Of a stretch of 62,050 nt of DNA, positions 14,780 to 23,528 are shown in pieces. Source of the DNA: JBBTVO01 sp038063195 (GTDB lineage Bacteria; Patescibacteriota; Microgenomatia; Levybacterales; UBA12049); contig JBBTVO010000011.1 in NCBI GenBank assembly GCA_038063195.1, forward strand, positions 1-62,050. Reading direction: 5' to 3'. Below the pieces are notes generated by a model. That model was given only the letters and a program-made list of their open reading frames with translations. It made no database searches and was not told the DNA's origin. The translations under genes were made by a program, and so were the position numbers. Every line of letters starts with the position of its first letter. Position 1 is the first letter of the stretch.

Positions 14780-15460
14780 AGTAAGACCCCAGACGTCCTT
14801 TGCTCCGTTTCTTTTTAAGATTTTTCCTGCTTCTAGAAGTGTTGATCCGGTCGTAAAAACATCATCAACTAAGAAGATTTGTTTATTCTTAATCTCTTTT
14901 TCAAACCTAATATCAATGGCAAAAGCATCTTTAAGGTTTTTCTTTCTCTCATCTTTTCCCAAATCAACTTGTGTTTTGGTATTTTTAATTCTTTTGAGGA
15001 CTTTAAGAAGCGGTAAGTTTAATTTCTCAGATAATTCTTGGGCTAAAATATGCGCATGGTTATACCCCCTCTTCCGCTCACGCGCATGATAAAGCGGAAT
15101 CGGAACTAGAATTGCATTTGAGGAATCCAGAACTTTATGAAACTCTTCTTTTTGAATAAGCCCTTCATAAAATAAATCTGATAAAACTGTCTTAATTCCG
15201 GTAAGATATGGGTCATACTTGAACTTGATTATCATTTTCTTCGCAACTCCTTTATAAGAAATGCTTGAGAAAACACCGTCAATTGTGTATTTATTTTTAC
15301 ACTTTGGGTGAGTAAATCCATTGAAAGAAGGAAGATTGCAGACCGCGCAAATTTTATCTACATCAAAGGAAAGAAAAGTAAAGCATTTGGCGCAAAGAAA
15401 ATCTCCGAGCTTCCGGCAATTTATGCAATATTTTGGGAAAATGATATCGAGCAGATCCAC
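14765..15460 (-). CDS. ComF family phosphoribosyltransferase-like protein
   Basis: A 231-residue ComF homologue. The N terminus carries the zinc-finger cysteines (CINC, CAKC, CAVC and a later C), and the C-terminal half is a type I PRTase fold with the PRPP loop IFLVDDVFTTGSTLLEAG. RKRGYNHAHILAQELS is the usual ComF central motif. In competent bacteria ComF helps handle incoming single-stranded DNA; in this lineage DNA uptake is a plausible use. It lies just downstream of the tRNA-Ser(GCT) gene on the same strand. Confidence 0.85.
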   Translation of the reverse strand: MDLLDIIFPKYCINCRKLGDFLCAKCFTFLSFDVDKICAVCNLPSFNGFTHPKCKNKYTIDGVFSSISYKGVAKKMIIKFKYDPYLTGIKTVLSDLFYEGLIQKEEFHKVLDSSNAILVPIPLYHARERKRGYNHAHILAQELSEKLNLPLLKVLKRIKNTKTQVDLGKDERKKNLKDAFAIDIRFEKEIKNKQIFLVDDVFTTGSTLLEAGKILKRNGAKDVWGLTLARG

Positions 15461-15464
15461 ACTG

Positions 15465-15549
15465 CGGAGGGTATGGGAGTCGAACCCATTCAGGACTTTC
15501 GCCCTGCAGGTTTAGCAAACCTGTCTCGTGACCGTCTGAGTCACCCTCC
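15465..15549 (-). tRNA. tRNA-Ser (anticodon GCT)
   Basis: A type II tRNA with acceptor stem GGAGGGT/ACCCTCC, anticodon loop TTGCTAA giving GCT, a long variable arm and the T-arm GGGTTCGACTCCC. Discriminator G; CCA not encoded. The end of the homing endonuclease gene overlaps its first 9 bases. Confidence 0.92.
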
Positions 15550-16536
15550 ATTCCACTTTAACAATCTTGGATTATGAGTCCCTACTACTTCTAGATATCT
15601 CTCGACTTCGTTTGTATTATACAGCCAAACCTTCTTATTTTCTACTTTATCTATTATTTTTGGAGTAAATCCTAATTCTGCTAGTGTATTTTTAACAAAT
15701 AAGAGCAAGGGAGCTGAGCGATTTGAAAATGAGATTTTTTTATATTTATACTCCTTCCCGCCTACTTTATATCTATGAAGAAAAACTCCCCCATCAGTAT
15801 CCATGAGTCCCCTCAAACAAGAGATTCTAAAACTCTTTTCTGCCAATATCCAAATTGGCACATCTACTTGTTGTTTTACTTTGTTGCCAATTTTTAATCC
15901 TATTTGCAAAAGATATCTTACCAGAGATGATCCATTGTAATATAAGGCTACAGCATTACAGTCTTTCTTCTGGAAATGTTTCGGTGGTTCACCGAATAAT
16001 TTTCTCGAAAAACTTGATACAAAATTTATATATTCCCTATCTGCTATAGAATTTAAAGTAACCGTACACTGTCCTAGTGTTAGCCCACCGTCTCCAAGCA
16101 TAATTCCTACATATTCTGCTAGCTCTTTACAGAAGGCGGGTTGATTATACGTCTTAACTCTTGGTATAATTCCGTTTCTTCGAAAATTAGCGAGCGCTTT
16201 TGCTCCACCTTTTCTTCTCCCCTCCTCTGTTGCGGGACTTCCATGTTTTTTAAAACGCTCAATTCCTCCAATTTTGCTTGCCGCCTGCTTAGTTTTTTGC
16301 CACCTCGATATTAAAGATGCTTTTTCCTCCGGTAGAAAAATCTTAAACATCTCACAGAAAAGTTCTGCAGCAAAGAGAGTCATTGTTAGTCTCTCTCTTT
16401 TCCAATCCCTGAAGCTACGCGGATGAATTTTTGCAAATTCTGCCAATCGATCTGTATTTAAACCGCTTACTCTATAAACCGTGTCTAGAAATTCTTTCTG
16501 TTTGTTCGGAAGAAATTTGATTCGTAAGTTTTCCAT
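15541..16536 (-). CDS. LAGLIDADG-type homing endonuclease, stand-alone
   Basis: A 331-residue protein with two LAGLIDADG-like motifs: EYVGIMLGDGGL (about 141-152) and CLRGLMDTDGGV (about 240-251), so it should act as a pseudo-dimeric monomer. The N-terminal 130 residues hold an HTH-like segment and a basic GRRKGGAKAL stretch of the kind found in nuclease-associated modules. I start at the ATG at 16536; the longer frame runs through tRNA-Ser(TGA) on the other strand. The gene fills the space between two tRNA-Ser genes and its stop lies inside tRNA-Ser(GCT), which suggests homing near tRNA genes. It is not within an intron or intein here. Confidence 0.75.
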   Translation of the reverse strand: MENLRIKFLPNKQKEFLDTVYRVSGLNTDRLAEFAKIHPRSFRDWKRERLTMTLFAAELFCEMFKIFLPEEKASLISRWQKTKQAASKIGGIERFKKHGSPATEEGRRKGGAKALANFRRNGIIPRVKTYNQPAFCKELAEYVGIMLGDGGLTLGQCTVTLNSIADREYINFVSSFSRKLFGEPPKHFQKKDCNAVALYYNGSSLVRYLLQIGLKIGNKVKQQVDVPIWILAEKSFRISCLRGLMDTDGGVFLHRYKVGGKEYKYKKISFSNRSAPLLLFVKNTLAELGFTPKIIDKVENKKVWLYNTNEVERYLEVVGTHNPRLLKWNGG

Positions 16537-16594
16537 ACGGCTTTGCTTATCCTCTATTACTATACCATATGCTATACTAAGTTTGAAATATTCT

Positions 16595-16681
16595 GGAGAG
16601 GTCGCATAGCGGACTAGTGCAATGGTCTTGAAAACCATCGTGGCAGAAATGCTACCGTGGGTTCGAATCCCACCCTCTCCG
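16595..16681 (+). tRNA. tRNA-Ser (anticodon TGA)
   Basis: A type II tRNA with acceptor GGAGAGG/CCTCTCC, anticodon loop CTTGAAA giving TGA, a long variable arm and T-arm GTGGGTTCGAATCCCAC. Discriminator G. A TATACT -10 lies about 15 bases upstream. Confidence 0.93.
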
Positions 16682-16928
16682 CACAAACCCTTCGGTTGCT
16701 CCAAGTCCCACCCACTATGTCAACTTGGCTTGATGTGGCTTGCCAATAAAGTTAGAGAAAACGGACAAATCCCAAATATAGCCTGTAATGTTGGAAATAG
16801 CCGAAAATACCCTAAAGGTATTTGCTCTTGGTTCTAAGCTTTTGTAGAAAAGAGCTATTATTAGCCATATTTCATGAGATATTTTCGTTCTAAGCCTGTT
16901 TTCTCTATTGAAAGTATTGCCCGAGGAT
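16682..16928. other. Non-coding gap beside tRNA-Ser
   Basis: Between tRNA-Ser(TGA) and the serine recombinase stop. A 34-codon open stretch (from 16733) has odd composition and no known match. I see no clear direct repeat of the tRNA 3' end at the far side of the recombinase gene, so an integrated element is suspected but not shown. Confidence 0.3.
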
Positions 16929-18254
16929 TTATTGAAGATTAAGCTGGCGATCAGAAAGATTAAATTTCGAAGTAACTCCTTTAAGAATCTTTACTCTCTC
17001 CTCCGGTGTTCCGAATTGAAGAACATGTAGAAGATATTCCTTAAGCATATCTTTTTGTGTCTGGGTATATATTCTGGGACTTTGATCTCCAGTATTATGA
17101 GGAGTAATCTCAGCTCTTGGAATATATTCATCTATTACTGTTGCTTTAAGATGCTGAAGTCTTTTTACTTCTACTTCAAACTCTTGCATTAGGTATGAAG
17201 TACTGAGTTTAATCTTTGGAAGGTGACTAATGAGTTGCTTAATTAGTTCCTGTTCTGTGATATATGGTTCTGGACAATCATACTTCCTTATTCTATTGCA
17301 GTGGTAATAAATGTGAGAATTTACAATATTTGCTTTAGTTCTTCTGTATTTAATCTCTGCTGTTACACTTCCACCACAACTTCCGCAGATACAGATCTTC
17401 TTGAAAGGAAAGAGTTGTTTATTCCATTGTCTGGGAGCAACTTGTAGTTGAATCTGTACCTTCTCAAAGAGTGGTTTGGTAATTAATGGTTCATATGTTC
17501 CCTTATACCACTTGTCTCCATATCGAAACTCACCGTAGTAAAATGGGTTTTCTAGTGCAACATATATCTTACTAAGTGCCATCTTGTATCCATTCTTTGT
17601 GGTAAAGGAAATATCATCAAGCCACTTCTTTATCATTCTTCCTGAAAACCCTTGATAAGCTACTTTATTAAATATTTGTTTAATAACAGGTGCACGTTCT
17701 GGATCTAGTTCTACAGTTGATATACGGTTCTCCTTAAGAACATTACGGTAGCCTATTGGAGCAACACCAGGTCTTATTCCTATTTCACATTTATTCCTTA
17801 GTCCTCTTTTTACATTTACTCCTCTGTTATCATTCTCAAGTTTTGCCTGAGAGCAGAGAATCATAAGTAGGAACTTTTCATTGGGGTTATCAGAGAACGA
17901 TTGAGAGTATGTTTTAATATGAGCAAGTTTTCCTTGATCCATTAAATCAACTATTCTTCCTAAGTCTCCTGCATTACGGGACAGTCTGTCTGGTGCCCAA
18001 GTGAGGATACTGTTATACCTTCCTTCTGTTACTCCAAGAAGAAGCTTATTAAACTCTGGTCTTTGTCCTGATTCTTTGGCTGAATGGCTTTCTGTAATAG
18101 TTTCAGTAATATTTAGCTTTTCTCTCTTGGCAAGAAGTTGCATCTCCTTCAGTTGTCCGTCAATACTCATCGCTTGTCTTTCATCTGACTCAGAAGACTT
18201 ACGGACATACAGACAGTAGGCGATATTCTGATCTAGTTGTATATGCTTTTTCAT
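16929..18254 (-). CDS. Large serine recombinase
   Basis: A 441-residue site-specific recombinase. The N-terminal resolvase domain has the YxRxS motif with the likely nucleophile Ser20 and the WAPDRLSRN motif; the central recombinase domain includes GVAPIGYRN and ENPFYYGEFRYGDKWYKGTYEPLI split across its length; a zinc ribbon follows (CICGSCGG...C...C), then a coiled C terminus. It is intact and shorter than typical phage large serine integrases. Such enzymes move phages, transposons or islands. It lies next to tRNA-Ser(TGA) and close to the ssrA array, and could act on either, but no att site is identified. Confidence 0.85.
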   Translation of the reverse strand: MKKHIQLDQNIAYCLYVRKSSESDERQAMSIDGQLKEMQLLAKREKLNITETITESHSAKESGQRPEFNKLLLGVTEGRYNSILTWAPDRLSRNAGDLGRIVDLMDQGKLAHIKTYSQSFSDNPNEKFLLMILCSQAKLENDNRGVNVKRGLRNKCEIGIRPGVAPIGYRNVLKENRISTVELDPERAPVIKQIFNKVAYQGFSGRMIKKWLDDISFTTKNGYKMALSKIYVALENPFYYGEFRYGDKWYKGTYEPLITKPLFEKVQIQLQVAPRQWNKQLFPFKKICICGSCGGSVTAEIKYRRTKANIVNSHIYYHCNRIRKYDCPEPYITEQELIKQLISHLPKIKLSTSYLMQEFEVEVKRLQHLKATVIDEYIPRAEITPHNTGDQSPRIYTQTQKDMLKEYLLHVLQFGTPEERVKILKGVTSKFNLSDRQLNLQ

Positions 18255-18340
18255 AGTCAGGATAGACAGTACCGCAAGGGTTTTATGAAGTCAAGGAGGG
18301 GGATATCGCTAAAGCTCTCCGCTTAAACAGCCTAATTGTT

Positions 18341-18356
18341 TGATATAATACCCGAT
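18341..18356 (+). promoter_or_regulatory. Extended -10 promoter, leaderless
   Basis: TGATATAAT (18341-18349) followed by 7 bases and the ATG at 18357. It resembles the repeated promoters at 59421, 60237 and 61772 (TGATATAATnnCCCnGA). Confidence 0.6.
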
Positions 18357-19172
18357 ATGTCTAGGCAGGAAAGTAGTTCATCAAAGACAAGGAATGCCTG
18401 GTTTAGAGAAGCAACCTGCGGGAGTATTCAATCGATTACTAAAGTTCTACATGAGTGCTTTCCAGATTTGACTGCAGATCATATTACGGTGGCGGGAGTT
18501 GTAGGAGTAGCGATAGGCGCAGTTATTGCAGAAACACAAAATAGAAATACTGACAACAATTTGTCAAGAAAAATTCCAACAGTTTTATTTTTGGGTGCTG
18601 CATCGATCCTGGATGCATTTGACGGAGCAATAGCTAGATTAAGAGCTAAGGAAAGCTCTGGCGCTGATAATTCTCACGGACAGCTCGTTGATGTAATAGC
18701 GGATCGAATACAGGAAGCAACTTTAGCAACTTCTCGTGCTGTCTCTGCGAATAAGAGAGGCGACAGAGCTGGTGAGCTACTTGCGTATGTATCAGAGATG
18801 AGCAATGTCGCACCCAGTCTTATGCGCGCAATTTCGGAGACAAGAGGAGTGACAGTTCCGGAAGCAGGTAGAAACGTAATTGGATTTCTGGGAACAAGGG
18901 TTGGTAGATCAATGACTGGTATAGCGTCTACAGTATTTCCAGAAATACGAGGAATACCTACTCAAAAAATTATAGATATTTTAAATATTACTGCGAATGC
19001 GCTCACGACTTATGATCGTACTAAAACTGCATTTAGCGAGCCAGAAACAGACAATCTATTACCTTCTGATAAAAGAGAAGAGGCAGAAGTCAGAGCGAAA
19101 GTATTGACTGGAATCGCAGGAGCTACTATTATATCCGCAATTGGAACATACGTAGTACTAAGAAATAAATAA
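18357..19172 (+). CDS. CDP-alcohol phosphatidyltransferase family protein
   Basis: A 271-residue membrane protein of the CDP-alcohol phosphatidyltransferase type. The catalytic signature is present: D86-x2-D89-G-x2-A-R94, then G108-x3-D112-x3-D116. The spacing between R94 and G108 is 13 residues instead of the usual 8, an insertion of about five in the motif. Several hydrophobic helices (about 43-60, 73-88, 250-268) fit a membrane enzyme. It would transfer a phospho-alcohol from CDP-diacylglycerol or similar. The start is fixed by the promoter 7 bases upstream. The next gene is a glycosyltransferase, suggesting a glycolipid pathway. Confidence 0.65.
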   Translation: MSRQESSSSKTRNAWFREATCGSIQSITKVLHECFPDLTADHITVAGVVGVAIGAVIAETQNRNTDNNLSRKIPTVLFLGAASILDAFDGAIARLRAKESSGADNSHGQLVDVIADRIQEATLATSRAVSANKRGDRAGELLAYVSEMSNVAPSLMRAISETRGVTVPEAGRNVIGFLGTRVGRSMTGIASTVFPEIRGIPTQKIIDILNITANALTTYDRTKTAFSEPETDNLLPSDKREEAEVRAKVLTGIAGATIISAIGTYVVLRNK

Positions 19173-19188
19173 GAACTCTATCTATCGA

Positions 19189-19197
19189 TGATACAAT
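19189..19197 (+). promoter_or_regulatory. Extended -10 promoter, leaderless
   Basis: TGATACAAT, 6 bases before the ATG at 19204. Confidence 0.55.
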
Positions 19198-19203
19198 TGC
19201 TTG

Positions 19204-20565
19204 ATGAATAGTACGGAAAGACGATCAGGGCTTAGTGTCTTAATCCATTCTCCTTATCCACTCGACAAAAGTGCACCTGGAGGAGTAAGCAGTTATGTCC
19301 AAGAACTTGTACCACATCTAAGAGATTTGGGCTGTACCGTTACGACGGTTGCTCCAAAAGTTAAAGATGCGAATAACGATGCTGCGGAATATAACTTGGG
19401 AAGAACTATGTCAATTGAAGCCATCGGAACCAAGCTTGAAGCAGGAATTACTTTCAACAAAGGCCTTGCTAGGAATATTTTAAGTAAGGTAAATCCTGAC
19501 ATAATTATTGCTCAACAGCCTGAAATGCCTCCTAATTCTGGTCACACTTTTATATCTGCAATTCCAAAAACTGAAACAGGAAGAAGACTGATACCTATAG
19601 TGGGTCAATTTCATGCCGGTAGACCATTCGGCGGTCTTGATTTAAGAACAAGATTGCTTACTGAACTTGCACAAAGATTAAGGAGACCAATATTCAAATA
19701 TGGTGTGCCAGTGGGTTTAAGCGCAACTTACGTAGGCACTTTGCGGAATGCATTGGACGGGTGGTTGGCAATTTCTCATGGTACAGAAAATTATCCAAAG
19801 GAGTTTGCCCCAGGTAATTACGAAGTCATTCCTAATGGAATTGATGTTGAAACATTTACTCCCGAGGGACCCAAATTCGAAGAATGGCAGAAAGATGGGA
19901 GGAAAACTATTTTCTTTGCTGCTGGAAGACATGATAAAAGAAAAGGATTAGAGTATCTTGTGAAAGCATTTATTGAGCTTGTCAAAGAAGGTAATGATGA
20001 TATTAAACTTAAAATTACAGGTGAAGGTACTGAAACAAAAAAAATAAAAGAATTAATCGCTCGAGAAGGTGAGTTTGATATAGAATTTCTTGGGCTTTTG
20101 CCTCGAGAAGACTTAGCAAGAGCATATAGAAGCGTTGATCTTTTCGTAGCGCCTTCACTTGGAGGAGAGGGATTCACGAGAGTTATAGCAGAGGCAAGAG
20201 CAAGCGGAGCACCAGTATTGTGCACCAATATAGACGGACAAACAGAGGCAATAGGTCCAGATTTTGAGCCATTTATGGCAGCGCCTGCAGATTACAAAGA
20301 CTTGAAGAAGAAAGTTAAAAAAATTCTTAATTTGCCTGAAGAAGGCTTAGTTGGATTAAGGATGAGATCTATGGAGGATGCCAGAAGAGAGCTTGCTTGG
20401 CCAGGTATTGCGAAAAGAAATGAATCCTACTATCGTAGAGTACTCTCAGAGGTAGGTTATCCACCCAAATGGGAAACCAGAAAAACTTTTCTAACTAAGC
20501 TTATCCCACCGCTTGGAATTATTTATGTAAGCGATAGCGCCTATACGATCAAGGAATCTGCTTAG
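19204..20565 (+). CDS. GT4-type glycosyltransferase
   Basis: A 453-residue GT-B glycosyltransferase. N-terminal part: SPYPLDKSAPGGVSSYV, the acceptor-side glycine loop. C-terminal part: IPNGIDVETF, then KITGEGTETKKI, and the nucleotide-sugar signature LFVAPSLGGEGFTRVIAEARASG, where a Glu of the usual EGFGL/E motif is seen. It moves a sugar from a nucleotide donor, probably to a lipid on the cytoplasmic side of the membrane. The neighbouring CDP-alcohol phosphatidyltransferase recalls the gene pairing of phosphatidylinositol mannoside synthesis, but that link is only an inference. Confidence 0.8.
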   Translation: MNSTERRSGLSVLIHSPYPLDKSAPGGVSSYVQELVPHLRDLGCTVTTVAPKVKDANNDAAEYNLGRTMSIEAIGTKLEAGITFNKGLARNILSKVNPDIIIAQQPEMPPNSGHTFISAIPKTETGRRLIPIVGQFHAGRPFGGLDLRTRLLTELAQRLRRPIFKYGVPVGLSATYVGTLRNALDGWLAISHGTENYPKEFAPGNYEVIPNGIDVETFTPEGPKFEEWQKDGRKTIFFAAGRHDKRKGLEYLVKAFIELVKEGNDDIKLKITGEGTETKKIKELIAREGEFDIEFLGLLPREDLARAYRSVDLFVAPSLGGEGFTRVIAEARASGAPVLCTNIDGQTEAIGPDFEPFMAAPADYKDLKKKVKKILNLPEEGLVGLRMRSMEDARRELAWPGIAKRNESYYRRVLSEVGYPPKWETRKTFLTKLIPPLGIIYVSDSAYTIKESA

Positions 20566-20645
20566 ATTTGGATTTTTATTCCTAATATAATACTTTATGT
20601 TATAGGCGAAAGAGGTAGGTAGGTAGAGCAATCAGTTGACGTTAA

Positions 20646-21218
20646 TTATGAAATTAACCTCCAGACAAACGGAACAATTCTTGTAGTCGGCAGTTTGTAT
20701 TTATAAGCCACTTTGTAATACCACCTAAGATACAATTTTTGTAATACTTCGAATTGATGATTAAATACAGAGTCCTTCTGTATGTTTATTAATCTGTTCC
20801 CAACTGCTCTTTCTATTGCAACACTTAAAAATGCAAATTCAAAATCATAATCAGGATCTGCGTAGTCGGATTGATTTTGTTTTGCTATAGAGAGCTGGAT
20901 CAACTCATTTTCTACAGAAAAATAAACTTTTATTCTTTCTCTATCAGGTAATTTGTTAGTAAGAGAGAAAGTTTTATCTAAAACTAGTGCTTCCCATAAA
21001 GGTTTGTAGGGAAGACTTAGTGTTCGGGAGAGTTTTGATATTTCAGGGACAGACTTCTTATTAAAATATTTACTTCGTAATTCTTTTGGTTTTAATTTAT
21101 TATCAAATTTATATTTTGCTCTTATTCCTTGTGATATACGATAAAAAGGGTAAGAACGGAGAAATAGGAAAAGTCTTAATTTCTTAAATGCTAAACGGGT
21201 TCTTCCTGCTTTTCTCAT
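20646..21218 (-). CDS. Basic protein, unknown
   Basis: A 190-residue, strongly basic protein with a Lys/Arg-rich N terminus (RKAGRTRLAFKKLRLFLFLR) and no transmembrane segment strong enough to call. No family recognised. It lies 88 bases downstream of the primase-helicase gene on the same strand and could belong to the same unit. An AT-rich 120-base gap separates it from the glycosyltransferase. Confidence 0.45.
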   Translation of the reverse strand: MRKAGRTRLAFKKLRLFLFLRSYPFYRISQGIRAKYKFDNKLKPKELRSKYFNKKSVPEISKLSRTLSLPYKPLWEALVLDKTFSLTNKLPDRERIKVYFSVENELIQLSIAKQNQSDYADPDYDFEFAFLSVAIERAVGNRLINIQKDSVFNHQFEVLQKLYLRWYYKVAYKYKLPTTRIVPFVWRLIS

Positions 21219-21306
21219 AAGATTAGGGCAGGATAATAACTATATCAAGCTGATTACTAAGTTGTTACGGGATTATAATAGAATGCAGTAGGAGATTTTT
21301 CCCATG

Positions 21307-23454
21307 TTAAGATATCCATCCGCGTTTTCGATAATATGCCTGTCGTTTCTTAAATAGTCTATCAAAATATGTTACGTGTGGATCATGATAGTCGTAGACA
21401 ACTTGATTCTTTTTAGAACGTTGGATTCTCCCTATATATTGAGTAAGCTTCCCCTCAAAAGAAAATGGGTAGACCAAGAAAAGGCAATTAAGAGATGCCA
21501 GATCTATTCCCTCACCAAATAATTGTCCTGTCGCGACAAGTACTTGAAAATGACCAAGACTTATTTGTTCTAGTTTTAATTTTCTTTTAGATGCAGAATC
21601 TTCGCCCGTTAAAGTAATTACTTCGCACTTACTTTTAAGATAAAGATTTAGGACTTCTACGTGTTCTTTTCGTTCCGTTAAGACAAGAACTTTCCTACCA
21701 TCCTGTATTTGTTTCAGGACATCATCAATAATCATCTGATTTCTCGCACTGTCATAGATAAGTATTTTTGATAAAACCTCAAATGTGTCAGTCTTATAAT
21801 CAAATGGGGCTTCGAGTGAAGTTTTCTTTATATTAAGTAAAACGTCCTGATCACTTGACGGTGAGTTTTTCAGATCCGGATTTATTTCTACAAGTATATC
21901 ACCAATGTAAAAATAAATAAGTTTTTCATCGTTGTATTTTCTTTTTGGTGTTGCTGTAAGACCATACAAATAATATGGGTTGAATTGGACAATCAATTCC
22001 CTAAATGTTTTTGCGGGAATATGATGACATTCATCAACAATTACAATTCCGAATTGATCAGCAAAACTATCAATGTCTTTTATTTTGGTAAGACTTTGCA
22101 TCATGGCAACAGTGATTTGTTTTCCAATTATTTTTTTACTTCCTGAGATTTGGCCGATTTGGTTTTTTGGGATACCTAAAAATGATTGAATTCGCTCAAT
22201 CCACTGATCAAGTAATTGTTTTCTGTGGACAAGAATTAACGCAGGTTGAGACTTTTGGACAATAAGCTCAAGGCCAATAATAGTTTTTCCTGAGCCGGAC
22301 GGCGCAACGATAACTCCAGAATCATTTCCTTCTATTTCCTTGAGTGCTTGTTTTTGATAATCATAAAGAGTAATCTTCGAATTAAATTCACTTTGAGATT
22401 TACGTTTTCGCTCGTCAACTATTACGTGGGGTATTTCGTGTTCCCGGCAAAAATCTATGAGCTGAGGAAGGAATCCTCTTGGGATATGAACAAATTCCGT
22501 TGTTTCTGTAATTAATTTAAAATACTTTTCGGTTTGGTAGGTACTTACACCAATACGTTTTTTAATTAAATATTCGGTATTTAAAAAATTAAGATTCTCT
22601 CGTAAATATTTGACTAAAAGAGGTGTAAGGCTTGATTTTTGTATCCCGATATGATTCTTCAGGACGATATTTAATGCGTTTGATTTTATCTTCGATTTAG
22701 ATTTCGTTTTCTCAATTTGAGTGAAGTTTGACTCGACCAGCGAACTATAAAGTTCATCAAGTTGATTCTTGCTTAGTTTTTGAATTGTTCGTAAATATTC
22801 CCACTGATCCGGTATAATTTCGAACGTTTCGGGATTAAGAAAAACGGTGTTGCCTTTTTTATTTGATACTCCCTGAAAGGGAAGCGCAATTAAATTGCCA
22901 AAGCCCTGTCCGCTATGATAATCTTGATTTGGGAAAAGACGGTCAAAACCTACTTCCTTTTCAAACTCAGAAAGATTGAGAGCTTTTCTAATAAGTTCAA
23001 GCATGATGGTTCTTGATTTTTGCGCCAGATATTTTTCCTCAAAGAAAACCCATATATGAGAACCGATTCCCGACCGAGAGCGTTCGATGCATGCCGGAAT
23101 TTTATATTCCTTACAAACTTTAAGAAAATTAACGCTTTCCTTTTGCCAGTTTTCTTTATCAAAATCTGCAGCGATAAAATGAGAAGTATTATCGACAAGT
23201 AGTGGATAAATACCTATCGTTTGCACGCCAGCCAAATGTGACTGGATTACTTCTGGAGTAAGCATAAGTGGTTTTTTGTTAGGAAAGTCACTAAATTTTC
23301 CGCCCCTTGCTTTAAAAGCCATGAATTCTTTCCAGTCGAGTTCGTATGCAGGCGAATATCCGTTTTTACCGTTTTTCTCCCAGCGCCTAGCATACACATC
23401 GGTTCTACCTTTGAAAAGAGACATAAAAAGATTAATTTGTTTTGTATCAACCAT
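21307..23454 (-). CDS. TOTE-type primase fused to a superfamily 2 helicase
   Basis: A 715-residue two-part protein. Residues about 1-240 form an archaeo-eukaryotic primase (AEP) domain: the catalytic DFD (D97, D99), the SGIGSHIWVFF motif (H133), and FDRLFPNQD with GFGNLIALPFQG that is typical of the primase domains annotated in TOTE conflict systems. After a linker, an SF2 helicase follows: Walker A APSGSGKT, Walker B VDECHH, LTATPKRK, ATGQLFGEGID and QYIGRIQR. All key residues look intact. It may prime and unwind DNA in repair or in conflict with mobile elements. Neighbours are a basic unknown gene and a Fic gene. Confidence 0.8.
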   Translation of the reverse strand: MVDTKQINLFMSLFKGRTDVYARRWEKNGKNGYSPAYELDWKEFMAFKARGGKFSDFPNKKPLMLTPEVIQSHLAGVQTIGIYPLLVDNTSHFIAADFDKENWQKESVNFLKVCKEYKIPACIERSRSGIGSHIWVFFEEKYLAQKSRTIMLELIRKALNLSEFEKEVGFDRLFPNQDYHSGQGFGNLIALPFQGVSNKKGNTVFLNPETFEIIPDQWEYLRTIQKLSKNQLDELYSSLVESNFTQIEKTKSKSKIKSNALNIVLKNHIGIQKSSLTPLLVKYLRENLNFLNTEYLIKKRIGVSTYQTEKYFKLITETTEFVHIPRGFLPQLIDFCREHEIPHVIVDERKRKSQSEFNSKITLYDYQKQALKEIEGNDSGVIVAPSGSGKTIIGLELIVQKSQPALILVHRKQLLDQWIERIQSFLGIPKNQIGQISGSKKIIGKQITVAMMQSLTKIKDIDSFADQFGIVIVDECHHIPAKTFRELIVQFNPYYLYGLTATPKRKYNDEKLIYFYIGDILVEINPDLKNSPSSDQDVLLNIKKTSLEAPFDYKTDTFEVLSKILIYDSARNQMIIDDVLKQIQDGRKVLVLTERKEHVEVLNLYLKSKCEVITLTGEDSASKRKLKLEQISLGHFQVLVATGQLFGEGIDLASLNCLFLVYPFSFEGKLTQYIGRIQRSKKNQVVYDYHDPHVTYFDRLFKKRQAYYRKRGWIS

Positions 23455-23528
23455 AATAATAGGCTAGATTATAGCATGCACGGTTACGCTTTTGAAGTTT
23501 AGGGGATAAGTTAGGAAAATGGTTCTGA

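Noticed and set aside
16537..16704. N-terminal extension of the homing endonuclease
   Set aside because: It runs antisense through tRNA-Ser(TGA); ATG 16536 is the first start outside the tRNA.
16622..16837. 71-codon plus-strand open frame
   Set aside because: It begins inside tRNA-Ser(TGA) and has no recognisable protein; possibly a remnant, not called as a gene.
16929..18254. Integron integrase for the ssrA array
   Set aside because: This recombinase is of the serine family (YxRxS, zinc ribbon), not a tyrosine IntI; a direct link to the array is unproven.
18312..18326. tRNA-Ser 3' fragment (att site) upstream of the CDP-alcohol transferase gene
   Set aside because: Only about 8 bases (GCTCTCCGC-like) match the tRNA 3' end; too short to call.
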